A stretch of DNA of 64,000 nucleotides from Saprospiraceae bacterium (GTDB lineage: Bacteria; Bacteroidota; Bacteroidia; Chitinophagales; Saprospiraceae). The stretch is from contig JADKCF010000011.1 of the NCBI GenBank assembly GCA_016714765.1, positions 1-64,000 of the forward strand, in the 5' to 3' direction. A program made the translations under genes and the position numbers. Every line of letters begins with the position of its first letter. Positions within the stretch are counted from its first letter, which is position 1. This document shows positions 1-7,315 of the stretch, one piece after another. Under the pieces are notes generated by a model. The model did no database searches. It was not told the origin of the DNA and was given only the letters and a program-made list of their open reading frames with translations.

Positions 1-111
1 TCCGCAAATCTAATGCTCTTCTGGCTTAGTAAAGTTCAAGCCCTGTGGGTTTTGATGAATAATTTCAACCGCACAATTCAAAGCAAAAATTATTCACCAA
101 AAAACTTGACA

Positions 112-150
112 AAGCCGCTCCCCGTATTTTAGCGGCTTATCGGTTTTTGT
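112..150 (+). terminator. Rho-independent terminator (likely)
   Basis: An 8-bp perfect inverted repeat (AAGCCGCT at 112-119, AGCGGCTT at 131-138) is followed by a T-rich tract (TTTTTGTTT from 144). It would end transcription entering from the left of the window. No confident gene is visible in 1-111; a short frame open from base 1 to about 132 has no recognisable content. Confidence 0.5.
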
Positions 151-155
151 TTATG

Positions 156-257
156 GTATCGTGTGTTTGCCCACAGCGATACTCTAAAAAATAAAATGGT
201 ATCAGGTATCATTGGTATCACACAACCTATGAAAATGATACTATGATACCTTGATAC
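156..257. repeat. Cluster of GTATC/GATAC motifs forming an imperfect inverted repeat
   Basis: Eight copies of the 5-mer GTATC or its complement GATAC lie in 102 bp. Three direct copies (199-203, 206-210, 215-219) face three inverted copies (237-241, 245-249, 253-257), and outlying copies sit at 156-160 and 178-182. The arms around 198-219 and 237-260 pair imperfectly. The arrangement resembles iteron or operator arrays bound by replication initiators or element-encoded repressors. That role is inference; no rep gene is in view. Confidence 0.55.
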
Positions 258-511
258 TACCGGAAAAAAATATTAAAGACTTCTCAATCCAAGGCTACAG
301 TTGTAAACCCACCCACATTTTTTTCCACACAATACAGGCACTAAGGTAGCTACGGGTCTGATATATGCAAGGTCTGCTACCCACTATACCCACGCTTGCG
401 CCTTTCAGGCGTTCCACCTTGCATGAAATCATCCCCTTACGCTGTAAAGTACCTGTTAGTATGGTCGAGTTGGCTGTACACTTAGTTTTTCATTTTTATA
501 TCTTACCTATT

Positions 512-829
512 ATGGCTTTCTTATCAGATACCGTTTCAGTTTTTGAGACCGGCTCATTATTTATGACTTCTACAGTTTTTGGTGCCACTTGTGAGCATCG
601 CCCTTTTGCATCATTCATTAGGCAGTGTATCTCACGTCACCAGTCCGGAGATTGGGGCGATTGCTGTCCTGATGATGCTGCCCTTAATGATGCTGCGCTT
701 CTGGATGGCAGCAGGGTCTTTTCAGTTTATGTTATTCCGGCAGGTCTTTATACCTTGGAGAGTAAGGTTTGGATCATCACTGAGTCATCCAGAGAGTACA
801 CTACTGTATTATTTCCATCAGAGTATTAG
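512..829 (+). CDS. Plasmid-related protein family member (paralog 1)
   Basis: A protein of about 105 aa of unknown function. Its C-terminal half carries RHQSGDWGD, then D...NDAALLDGSRVFSVY, KVWIITE and a terminal PSEY. I recall this pattern from small 'plasmid related' proteins found on mobile elements in several phyla. I chose ATG 512 because family similarity begins shortly after it; the frame extends upstream to 365 without recognisable content. It is followed at 842 by its own hairpin terminator and at 907 by a divergent paralog. The gene lies in an accessory-looking region next to the GTATC repeat cluster. No biochemical role can be given. Confidence 0.6.
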   Translation: MAFLSDTVSVFETGSLFMTSTVFGATCEHRPFASFIRQCISRHQSGDWGDCCPDDAALNDAALLDGSRVFSVYVIPAGLYTLESKVWIITESSREYTTVLFPSEY

Positions 830-841
830 TCTCTGATTTTT

Positions 842-870
842 ATAGCCTTGGTCTTTGACCAGGGCTATTT
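842..870 (+). terminator. Terminator of paralog 1
   Basis: AGCCTTGGTC (844-853), a 3-nt loop and GACCAGGGCT (857-866) form a strong hairpin with one G-U pair, followed by ATTTTATT. The same stem recurs behind the next gene at 1244-1267, so gene and terminator appear to have been duplicated together. Confidence 0.75.
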
Positions 871-906
871 TATTCATCTTATTTTTTCACCCTTTATCCA
901 TTATTT

Positions 907-1233
907 ATGAGACATACATATCATCTACCTGGACTTACATTTGATCCCGGTACCATAGTTTTCAGTCCATGCATTACTTCAGCTTTGGAGTTTTCATCTT
1001 CACTCAGAGCGTATATTGATCATTTCTTAGAGTGTCATCTGGCTACAGATTTTGGAGTTATTTCCAGATCCACCCGTTTTGATAATACACTTGCTGCTCT
1101 GTTGGGTAGCGGTCATCTTACTTCCAGATATTTCATTCCACATGATATTTATCCACCGCATTCAGGGCTTATCATCACTACCCATCTGGATGAGCATACT
1201 ACCACCATCAGGTTTGCATCTGAGCAGGAGTAG
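907..1233 (+). CDS. Plasmid-related protein family member (paralog 2)
   Basis: A 108-aa protein that aligns over its length with the product of 512-829. Both begin with F-(D/E)-x-G-(S/T)-(I/L), have a central H-x-(A/S)-(T/G)-D-(W/F)-G motif, and end with an I-I-T-x(4-6)-(Y/H)-T-T pattern and an acidic PSEY/ASEQE tail. Here the GDWGD core has become TDFGVI, and sequence identity between the two is low, so the copy is old or under different selection. The function is unknown. It starts 78 nt after the upstream gene and ends just before a near-identical terminator. Confidence 0.6.
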   Translation: MRHTYHLPGLTFDPGTIVFSPCITSALEFSSSLRAYIDHFLECHLATDFGVISRSTRFDNTLAALLGSGHLTSRYFIPHDIYPPHSGLIITTHLDEHTTTIRFASEQE

Positions 1234-1242
1234 TTTTCTTTA

Positions 1243-1270
1243 TAGCCTTGGTCCTTCGACCAGGGCTTTC
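1243..1270 (+). terminator. Terminator of paralog 2
   Basis: AGCCTTGGTC (1244-1253), loop CTTC and GACCAGGGCT (1258-1267), followed by TTC. The stem is identical to the one at 844-866, with only the loop changed. The trailing T-run is weaker than in the first copy. Confidence 0.65.
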
Positions 1271-1320
1271 AATAAAATGAACCCTCAAAAAATTATTGTA
1301 TTCACCTGAGTTCTTCTTAA

Positions 1321-1753
1321 TTATTTTTTGACCATTTTTTTATAATTAATATTCAAAGGCTTTTGCCTTTTAGTAGCAATATAATTATGAATACCATATT
1401 TTTCGATCATTTGTATAAGCTCCCTTTTTGATAGTTTTTTAAGCTTAGCTGTTTTCTTTATTTTTGAGTATCTGCTCAGATCAAATAACGATTCAAAACC
1501 TCTTTTTATTCACACCAAAATTTTTCGTAACACCAATAAACATTTCTTCCTTTTTCTCCAATTCATCGGTCATATAATTGTACTTGCGTGTGACATAAAA
1601 AGAAATCTGTATCTTTTCCTTCTTCTTATAAGTTAAACTGAATACGCACAACTCGTCAGAAGCACACATAATAGAAACCTTTGGTAAATCTAAAATTGCA
1701 TCTGATACTTCAAGTAAAATGTTGGTCTTTTCAGAAAAAAAACTCATACCCAA
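1321..1753 (-). CDS. Hypothetical protein with SAP/Rho-N-like C-terminal motif (frameshifted)
   Basis: An 86-aa frame (1753 down to 1493) ends just as a second frame opens. The second frame continues to a stop at 1321 and looks coding (lysine-rich, with KLSKRELIQMIEKYGI). Removing one T from the TTTT run at about 1493-1497 joins them into a protein of about 143 aa. The KLSKREL..MIEKYG segment resembles the SAP/Rho N-terminal helix-extension-helix motif; Rho in this window has KLSKQELIYKIL. The N-terminal part is not recognised. A single-base error or a recent mutation are both possible; a programmed shift is unsupported. Confidence 0.45.
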
Positions 1754-1852
1754 ATATTTTTTTAAATAAAACGCTATTTAGATTTAGATCTGTCTTCAGA
1801 TTTTCTATTTTAACATAATTTTTTTACGATATGTCATCATCGATACATTTTT

Positions 1853-1893
1853 CCACCATAAGCCTACCATAAGCCCACCATAAGCCCACCATG
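1853..1893. repeat. 11-bp tandem repeat
   Basis: About 3.7 copies of CCACCATAAGC (second copy CTACCATAAGC) in the gap between two minus-strand genes. Such short direct repeats can be protein-binding sites or slippage products; nothing decides between these. Confidence 0.6.
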
Positions 1894-1924
1894 ATTGCAC
1901 TCATTAAGTAAAACATCAAGTCAA

Positions 1925-1958
1925 TAAAAAAGCCCTAACCACTTCTGATTAGAGCCTT
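1925..1958 (-). terminator. Terminator of the 267-aa gene
   Basis: On the minus strand GGCTCTAATCA, a 4-nt loop and TGGTTAGGGCT pair with some G-U pairs and run into TTTTTT. It lies 27 nt past the stop codon of the gene at 1985-2788. Confidence 0.7.
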
Positions 1959-1984
1959 TATGATCAAATTCCTATTATGGCGTA

Positions 1985-2788
1985 TTAGAAAATTTGCTTG
2001 ATCTTCATGGCGTTACCCTGATTGAATACATAGTAACTACCATTCACTTCCTGATAAAACTCAATTCCAACTGCGTTTAGAACTGATACACCAGCAGTCA
2101 TAGTAGGACTTCCCGGAAGGGTAGCAACAATAGACTGTGCAGTGGTGAGTGCATTTACCGGCAGATAATTTGAGAAAGCTACTGCTGAAAGTTTATCCAA
2201 ACTTGGATCTGTTGCTTCATAAACCTTTGATATTGCGTTATATGCGTAATCTGAGATCACAGCAATTGCATTGATGATTCTGAAGTGGGTAGCCCCAGCT
2301 GGAATGCTTGAATAATTCAACGGATTGAAAATCGGAACATCAAGTGTTGATTCATCACGAGCAACGGATGGAGTGATGGTCATTGGTGCATTAAGCGTTC
2401 CATCGAATGATCTGTTACGGTTAAATTCAAAATCAACCAGATATTGTGGAACAGCCGAAACCAATACCGCTCTTTGTCCCCTTGCTTCAGATCCATCTTC
2501 CAGATTGATCTTTTTCATGATAGCTGTTAATCTACCTGTAACTTGCGGATCAGACATATTACTCAACACACTTGCAAATCCAACTCTAACAGCTTTACCT
2601 GCCAGAGCACATCCACCAAATTCATTCATGTTTTCACGAGTTCTTGCAAATTCGGGGGCAGATGCAATCTGTTCAGCTGAAGGACCACCAATCATACCTG
2701 CGTATGATCCTTGTAATCCCTTTATTTTGAAATGTCGGATATCTCCGATAGTTCCTGTGTACTTTAATGGACCTGTTTGTTTAGCCAT
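1985..2788 (-). CDS. Conserved Bacteroidota hypothetical protein
   Basis: A 267-aa protein beginning MAKQTGPLKYTGTIGDIR. This opening, with the following IKGLQGSYAGMIGGPS, is one I recognise from a family that is widespread and often multicopy in Saprospiraceae and Flavobacteriia, with no assigned function. There is no signal peptide and no transmembrane segment. The middle is rich in short hydrophobic stretches and prolines, suggesting a soluble beta-rich fold, and it ends with a basic-hydrophobic tail (AMKIKQIF). It has its own promoter (2833-2863) and terminator and is therefore monocistronic. The predicted cytoplasmic location and fold are inference. Confidence 0.75.
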   Translation of the reverse strand: MAKQTGPLKYTGTIGDIRHFKIKGLQGSYAGMIGGPSAEQIASAPEFARTRENMNEFGGCALAGKAVRVGFASVLSNMSDPQVTGRLTAIMKKINLEDGSEARGQRAVLVSAVPQYLVDFEFNRNRSFDGTLNAPMTITPSVARDESTLDVPIFNPLNYSSIPAGATHFRIINAIAVISDYAYNAISKVYEATDPSLDKLSAVAFSNYLPVNALTTAQSIVATLPGSPTMTAGVSVLNAVGIEFYQEVNGSYYVFNQGNAMKIKQIF

Positions 2789-2832
2789 TTTTGTTTAAAT
2801 TTAATATGTTTTTTAAACTATAATATCGCCTA

Positions 2833-2863
2833 CAAAGTTAATATAATATTGATTATCATGCAA
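2833..2863 (-). promoter_or_regulatory. Bacteroidota-type promoter for the 267-aa gene
   Basis: On the minus strand TTG (2863-2861), 20 nt, then TAACTTTG (2840-2833). This matches the phylum consensus TTTG / TAnnTTTG at normal spacing and places the transcript start about 40 nt upstream of the ATG. Confidence 0.65.
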
Positions 2864-2884
2864 GTATAAATATAAAGTATTGTA

Positions 2885-3372
2885 ATGCAAACAAGTGCAA
2901 AAGAACAGACAATCATCAGAACAGGCTTTGAAGTGGTCAAAATAGTAGATGGAGATGGACTGATTGTTAAAAACATCATTACGAAAAAGGAAGAAGAAAT
3001 TCGGCTATATGGCATTGATGCCCCTGAGATCAAACTCGGTGATAAGTTAAAACAAGATGAAAGAGAACTGCATTTACCAGGAACATTTCTTTTGACCTTA
3101 GGATATAAGTCTTTTGATTTTACGGAATAAGATCAAACCCGGGAAAAAGTTACAATAGTACAAGAAATATCTAATCTGTCAGATAAATATGGTCGTACGT
3201 TAGCTTACGTACTCTTCCAAATGGTAGGTCAATTAATGAATTAATGCTCGAAAATGGCTATGCAAAGCCATATGATAAAATATATTGTGAGAAATTGCCC
3301 ATCTACCAAGCAATAAGTCTAAGAGCAAAAAACAGAAAAGGGGATTATTTAAGGCAAGTAGCACTGTTTTAA
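2885..3372 (+). pseudogene. Staphylococcal-nuclease-like (thermonuclease) pseudogene
   Basis: The first 81 codons encode an SNase-type OB fold: VVKIVDGDGLIVKN, then IRLYGIDAPE with the conserved active-site Arg and acidic residues, and KLKQDERELH. An in-frame TAA stands at 3128-3130. Coding continues in the same frame (DQTREKV...LSDKYGRTLAYV) until a second break near 3215, after which the rest (INELMLENGYAKPYD..., ending LRQVALF) is in another frame to the stop at 3370. The Y-G-R-T-L-A and G-Y-A-K motifs are typical of the family's C-terminal half. With a stop and a frameshift the gene looks decayed, though sequence error cannot be excluded. No signal peptide is seen. Confidence 0.75.
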
Positions 3373-3412
3373 AGCTTTTCTCAATTGTTGTACCTATGTT
3401 AGTACCTGAAAG

Positions 3413-3448
3413 AAAAACCCTTGCAAATCATTGATCTACAAGGGGTTT
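3413..3448 (-). terminator. Terminator downstream of tRNA-Asp
   Basis: The arms AAACCCTTG (3415-3423) and CAAGGGGTTT (3439-3448) pair. On the minus strand the stem is followed by TTTTTCTTTC, 15 nt past the tRNA 3' end. Confidence 0.6.
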
Positions 3449-3462
3449 GTAAATGGCAATTG

Positions 3463-3536
3463 CGGACTGGACGGGACTCGAACCCGCGACCCCATGCGTG
3501 ACAGGCATGTATTCTAACCAACTGAACTACCAATCC
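3463..3536 (-). tRNA. tRNA-Asp (GTC)
   Basis: A 74-nt cloverleaf read on the minus strand. The acceptor GGATTGG pairs with CCAGTCC (one G-U), and the D arm contains AGTTCAGTTGGTTAGAA. The anticodon stem-loop is CATGC-CTGTCAC-GCATG with anticodon GTC, and the T arm is GCGGGTTCGAGTCCCGT. The discriminator base is G. CCA is not encoded and must be added. A Bacteroidota promoter lies just upstream (3563-3592). The tRNA 3' end faces the accessory region 1-3460. Confidence 0.97.
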
Positions 3537-3562
3537 ATTTTTGCTTTTCTTCTAAAGCGACG

Positions 3563-3592
3563 CAAAGATATAGATACTTTTTAATTGTCAAA
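3563..3592 (-). promoter_or_regulatory. Promoter of tRNA-Asp
   Basis: On the minus strand TTTG (3592-3589), 18 nt, TATCTTTG (3570-3563). It is a full match to the phylum consensus, with the predicted start about 20 nt before the tRNA. Confidence 0.75.
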
Positions 3593-3787
3593 ATACTTTG
3601 GCCGAAATTATTTATTTTTTTAATTTTTGACTTTTATAATATTTTTTGTGAGACTATGGTTAAATTTGCCCGCAGGTGGATTTTAAAGAGAATCGGTACG
3701 TTTCTTTTTTGTAATAAACCGCAGTTTTCATGTATACATCATCACGTTTGTTACTTGGTGATTTTCCAAAACCTAAAAAATTATAGT

Positions 3788-4743
3788 ATGGTATTCCTTG
3801 ATTTCGAAAAACCTCTTGAAAACTTATATGAGCAACTCGAAAAACTCAGGCAAGTAGGGGAGGAAGGGTAATAGATGTGACAGAAAAATATCAAAGAGCT
3901 GGAAAAAAAATCCAAAGCACTAAAAAAGATATTTATGCCAATCTGACCGGATGGCAACGAGTCCAGCTATCAAGGCATCCTGAAAGACCATACACACTAT
4001 TTTATATTGATCAGATGTGCAAGCGATTTACAGAATTGCATGGAGACCGGTATTGCAAAGATGACAAAGCTATCGTAGCAGGTCTGGCTAAGTTAGATAA
4101 TCAGAGTGTGATGATTATTGGTCATCAAAAAGGGATCAACACTAAAATGAGGCAATATCGAAATTTTGGTATGGCCAATCCTGACGGATACCGAAAAGCT
4201 CTGCGATTGATGAAAATGGCAGAAAGATTCAATATTCCAGTTATTTGTCTCATAGATACTCCCGGTGCTTACCCGGGACTTGAAGCTGAAGAGCGGGGAC
4301 AGGCAGAAGCTATAGCCCGCAACCTCTTCGAAATGGCTCAGCTCAAAGTTCCAATTTTGTGCTATATTATTGGTGAAGGTGCCTCAGGTGGTGCTCTTGG
4401 TATTGGCTTGGGCGACAAAGTGTTTATGCTTGAAAATACATGGTATACAGTAATTTCACCCGAATCCTGCTCGTCCATATTATGGAGGAGTTGGGATTTT
4501 AAAGAGACGGCTGCTGAAGCACTCAAACTTACACCTGACTATATGCTCGAATTCGGGCTTATAGATGATATAGTAAAAGAGCCTTTGGGTGGTGCCCACA
4601 CGGATCCTGAAAAAATGGCAAAAACGCTTAAAGCACATATAAAAAGTGAACTTGCTTCATTGATTCATATGGATGCGGAACAACGTATAACGCAGAGAAT
4701 AGAAAAATACAGCAAGATGGGCAGATATGCTATTGCTGATTAA
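3788..4743 (+). CDS. accA: Acetyl-CoA carboxylase carboxyltransferase subunit alpha (frameshifted)
   Basis: The alpha subunit of the carboxyltransferase that moves CO2 from biotin carboxyl carrier protein to acetyl-CoA, the first step of fatty acid synthesis; cytoplasmic. The N-terminal helix (MVFLDFEKPLENLYEQ) is encoded from ATG 3788 but stops at 3871. The remaining 288 aa are in the +1 frame from about 3868. Adding one G to the GGG before TAA (about 3866-3868) restores a protein of about 319 aa, the family's usual length. Family marks include WQRVQLSRHPERPY, FTELHGDR, DTPGAYPGLEAEERGQ, GEGASGGALGIG and SPESCSSILWR. Loss of this enzyme is normally lethal, so the shift is probably an error. 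The downstream part alone could start at GTG 3877. Confidence 0.9.
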
Positions 4744-4789
4744 AAAGAATATCCCATCATTTTCTATTTTGTAAAGGTAAATGTAGCAA

Positions 4790-5312
4790 ATGATTAACAA
4801 GATCAAAGACTGGTTTTTTACAGGAGATGAATCAAACTAAAAAAAGAAACTCAAGGGCAACTGGAATCAATCTGGCTCAGCGAATAAATATACTTTTTGA
4901 TGGGACTGATGAAGAAGACAGAAAGACTGTCCACAAATTTAAAAAACAACTCAATCCAAATCAGAAAAAAACTGTCAAATCACTGGCTTTTGTCAACAAT
5001 GACCTACCTTTAGATAATGTGGATTATGCAGCATACAACAAGAAGAATCTAAAATGGTATGGTGTTCCTTTTGGAAATAAAGTGGTTGAATTTACTGCTT
5101 TGGAATGTGATTTGATGATAGTTTTGTCAAAAAATATGTTGAAACATTTTGAATATATCATAGCGCACTCTGAAGCTGCATTTATCGTAGGACCTGCAAT
5201 AGAGCATGCAGAAGATTATTTTGACCTTATTATAGATTTTGGAGAGACTGGAAATCTCGAAATGATGATCAAGGAGCTTGTCTCAGGTATCGATACGGTA
5301 GCCACCAAATAA
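4790..5312 (+). CDS. DUF6913-like conserved Bacteroidota protein
   Basis: The clear frame runs from ATG 4827 (161 aa): INILFDGTDEEDRKTVHKF, a central beta-strand region (KSLAFVNNDLP, LKWYGVPFG) and a C-terminal DLIIDFGETGNLEMMIKEL. This matches my memory of the DUF6913 family, which has no known function. ATG 4827 sits directly on AGGAG, which is too close for a start. ATG 4790 gives a basic opening (MINKIKDWFF) that joins this frame if one T is removed from the T6 run near 4813-4818, so I include it as the likely true start. The gene lies between accA and dapA on the same strand. The enzyme role is unknown. Confidence 0.65.
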
Positions 5313-5360
5313 AAATATATTTTTTACTAAGTGTAATGACCAACTAATATCAAAGAATTT

Positions 5361-6266
5361 ATGCAAACAAAAGACCAAAGATTTATAGGAACAGGAGTAG
5401 CCATCGTCACGCCATTTAAAAATAGCGAAGTAGACTTTACTTCTCTTGGCAACATCATAGAGTATGTCATCAATGGTGGTGTCAACTACATAGTGGCGCT
5501 GGGATCCACCGGCGAGACTGCCACTTTGAATGAAGAGGAAGCAAGGGCCATCCTGGATTTTTGTATTCAAAAGATAAATAATAGGGTGCCACTGGTGGCC
5601 GGAAACTTTGGTGGCAACGATACAAAAGAACTGGTAAAAAAAGTGGCAGGATATAATTTTACAGGGATAGATGCTATCCTTTCTTCAAGTCCCGCATATG
5701 TCAAACCATCTCAGGAAGGAATTTTCAGACATTATGCAGCAGTGGCCGATACCTCTCCTGTGCCTGTAATCCTTTACAATGTGCCGGGAAGAACAAGGTC
5801 TAACATGGAGTGGGAAACAACTGTAAGACTGGCAGAGTACAGCCCAGTTTTTATTGGTATCAAAGAAGCTTCCGGAGACCTGATACAAACTACAAGAATA
5901 ATCAAAAATAAACCCGAACACTTTATTGTTACATCTGGTGATGATGAAGTAGCTCTTCCAATGACCGCTGCCGGTGGAGATGGGGTTATCTCAGTCATGG
6001 CCAATGCACTTCCCAAAGCTTTCAGCCAAATGATCAATTTTGCACTGGATCAGGATTATTACGCAGCCCGTGAACTGAATTTCAAAACGTATGATCTGCA
6101 CAAATGGCTTTATATAGAAGGTAATCCTGTCGGAATTAAATCAGCTATGGAAGTTTTAGGGTTTTGCACGAATGAAGTCAGGTTGCCCCTTTCGCCGTTA
6201 TCTGAAGCCAATTATATTAAATTAAAAACAGAACTACAAAACATTATATCAAATCTTAAATATTAA
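5361..6266 (+). CDS. dapA: 4-hydroxy-tetrahydrodipicolinate synthase
   Basis: Condenses pyruvate with aspartate semialdehyde, committing carbon to lysine and diaminopimelate for peptidoglycan; cytoplasmic TIM barrel. At 301 aa it has the normal length. Visible are GTGVAIVTPF at the N-terminus, LGSTGETATL (substrate carboxylate loop), Tyr139 in LYNVPGRT (proton relay), Arg144, and Schiff-base Lys168 in IGIKEASGD. The ATG at 5361 is 48 nt after the previous stop, so co-transcription with the DUF6913-like gene is likely. Its end overlaps the convergent exchanger gene by 11 bp. Confidence 0.96.
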   Translation: MQTKDQRFIGTGVAIVTPFKNSEVDFTSLGNIIEYVINGGVNYIVALGSTGETATLNEEEARAILDFCIQKINNRVPLVAGNFGGNDTKELVKKVAGYNFTGIDAILSSSPAYVKPSQEGIFRHYAAVADTSPVPVILYNVPGRTRSNMEWETTVRLAEYSPVFIGIKEASGDLIQTTRIIKNKPEHFIVTSGDDEVALPMTAAGGDGVISVMANALPKAFSQMINFALDQDYYAARELNFKTYDLHKWLYIEGNPVGIKSAMEVLGFCTNEVRLPLSPLSEANYIKLKTELQNIISNLKY

Positions 6267-7224
6267 AATTCAGTGACTGCTGGACTTGATAGCTGATGTA
6301 AAGGATATATAATAATACGAAGATAATTCCTTCTGTTTTTGTGATTTTGTGTTTTCCCATAACATAACCCGATAGCATAAGTATCAGACTGGCTGCGATA
6401 CATATGTAAAGATCAATATTGGTTATATTGCCCTGCGGCAAGGGACGAATAATACCGCTTACGCCGAGTATAAAAAATATGTTGAAAATATTACTGCCTA
6501 CTATATTACCTACCGCAATATCTGAATTTTTCTTTAGAGCAGCGGCAATACTGGTGGCTAATTCAGGCAAGGATGTTCCTGCTGCTACGATGGTAAGACC
6601 TACGATGGCTTCACTCATTCCAAAGCTTAATGCCAGAGCTACAGCATTATCAACAAATATTTTTCCTCCCACTACCAACAGAGTGAGTCCTCCTGAGATG
6701 TAAAGTAATGATATTTGCCGGGACATAGGCTTGACAGGGATATCTTCGTTTTCACCGCTGGTCTTCATAAGGTGAACTAAATAATACATAAAGATTGCCA
6801 TAAACGATAAAAGAATCAAACTATCACCAAGTGTAATAATATTTTCTCCGTTGCCAAACAACGAATCATTCAGCATTATATAAAGAACAACAGCTGCCAG
6901 GAGGCTCAATGGGATTTCCTTTAAAACAGTGTTTTTTAGAATGGTTAATGGGTATATGATGGAAGCCACACCCAAAATTAAAAATATATTGAAAATATTA
7001 CTGCCTACCACATTGCCCACTGCAATCTCACTATTTCCGGTATAAGCCGAATAGGCACTGATTGCTAACTCAGGAGACGAAGTTCCAAAAGCTACTACAG
7101 TCAATCCTATGACAATATTCGGGATTTTGTATGATTTTGCAAGAGAAGCTGATCCATCCACTAAAAAATTGGCACCATATACAACCATGCCTAAACCCAG
7201 TACTAATATAAGAAAACTAATCAT
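6256..7224 (-). CDS. Calcium/sodium antiporter (CaCA family, YrbG-like)
   Basis: An inner-membrane exchanger of the Ca2+:cation antiporter family, about 322 aa with roughly ten hydrophobic segments. The two inverted alpha repeats that form the ion path are clear: GTSSPELAIS...GNVVGSNIFNIFLILG in the first half and GTSLPELATS...GNIVGSNIFNIFFILG in the second, each with the conserved acidic residue in PEL and the GSN motif. I start at the Met of MISFLILVLGLG (7224); the frame extends 15 codons further upstream with a non-hydrophobic leader. It converges on dapA with an 11-bp overlap. The exact ion preference cannot be read from sequence. Confidence 0.9.
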   Translation of the reverse strand: MISFLILVLGLGMVVYGANFLVDGSASLAKSYKIPNIVIGLTVVAFGTSSPELAISAYSAYTGNSEIAVGNVVGSNIFNIFLILGVASIIYPLTILKNTVLKEIPLSLLAAVVLYIMLNDSLFGNGENIITLGDSLILLSFMAIFMYYLVHLMKTSGENEDIPVKPMSRQISLLYISGGLTLLVVGGKIFVDNAVALALSFGMSEAIVGLTIVAAGTSLPELATSIAAALKKNSDIAVGNIVGSNIFNIFFILGVSGIIRPLPQGNITNIDLYICIAASLILMLSGYVMGKHKITKTEGIIFVLLYILYISYQVQQSLNFNI

Positions 7225-7315
7225 GTTTTGATGTCTAATTTTGAAAAATAAAATGCAAAAATAAGTCAAACATTTTGCTTGTATATATCTAATTAATACA
7301 AATCTATATCATCGA

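Noticed and set aside
1..132. Frame open from the first base (plus strand), and a minus-strand frame over the same bases
   Set aside because: Neither has recognisable motifs or a start within view, and the stretch ends in a terminator hairpin. Too short to support as a gene tail.
3656..3787. Longer N-terminus for accA from ATG 3656
   Set aside because: Family similarity starts exactly at MVFLDFEKP (3788); the upstream codons are AT-rich leader sequence.
3860..3872. Programmed frameshift in accA
   Set aside because: No slippery heptamer or downstream pseudoknot is evident, and similar homopolymer breaks occur in many unrelated genes here.
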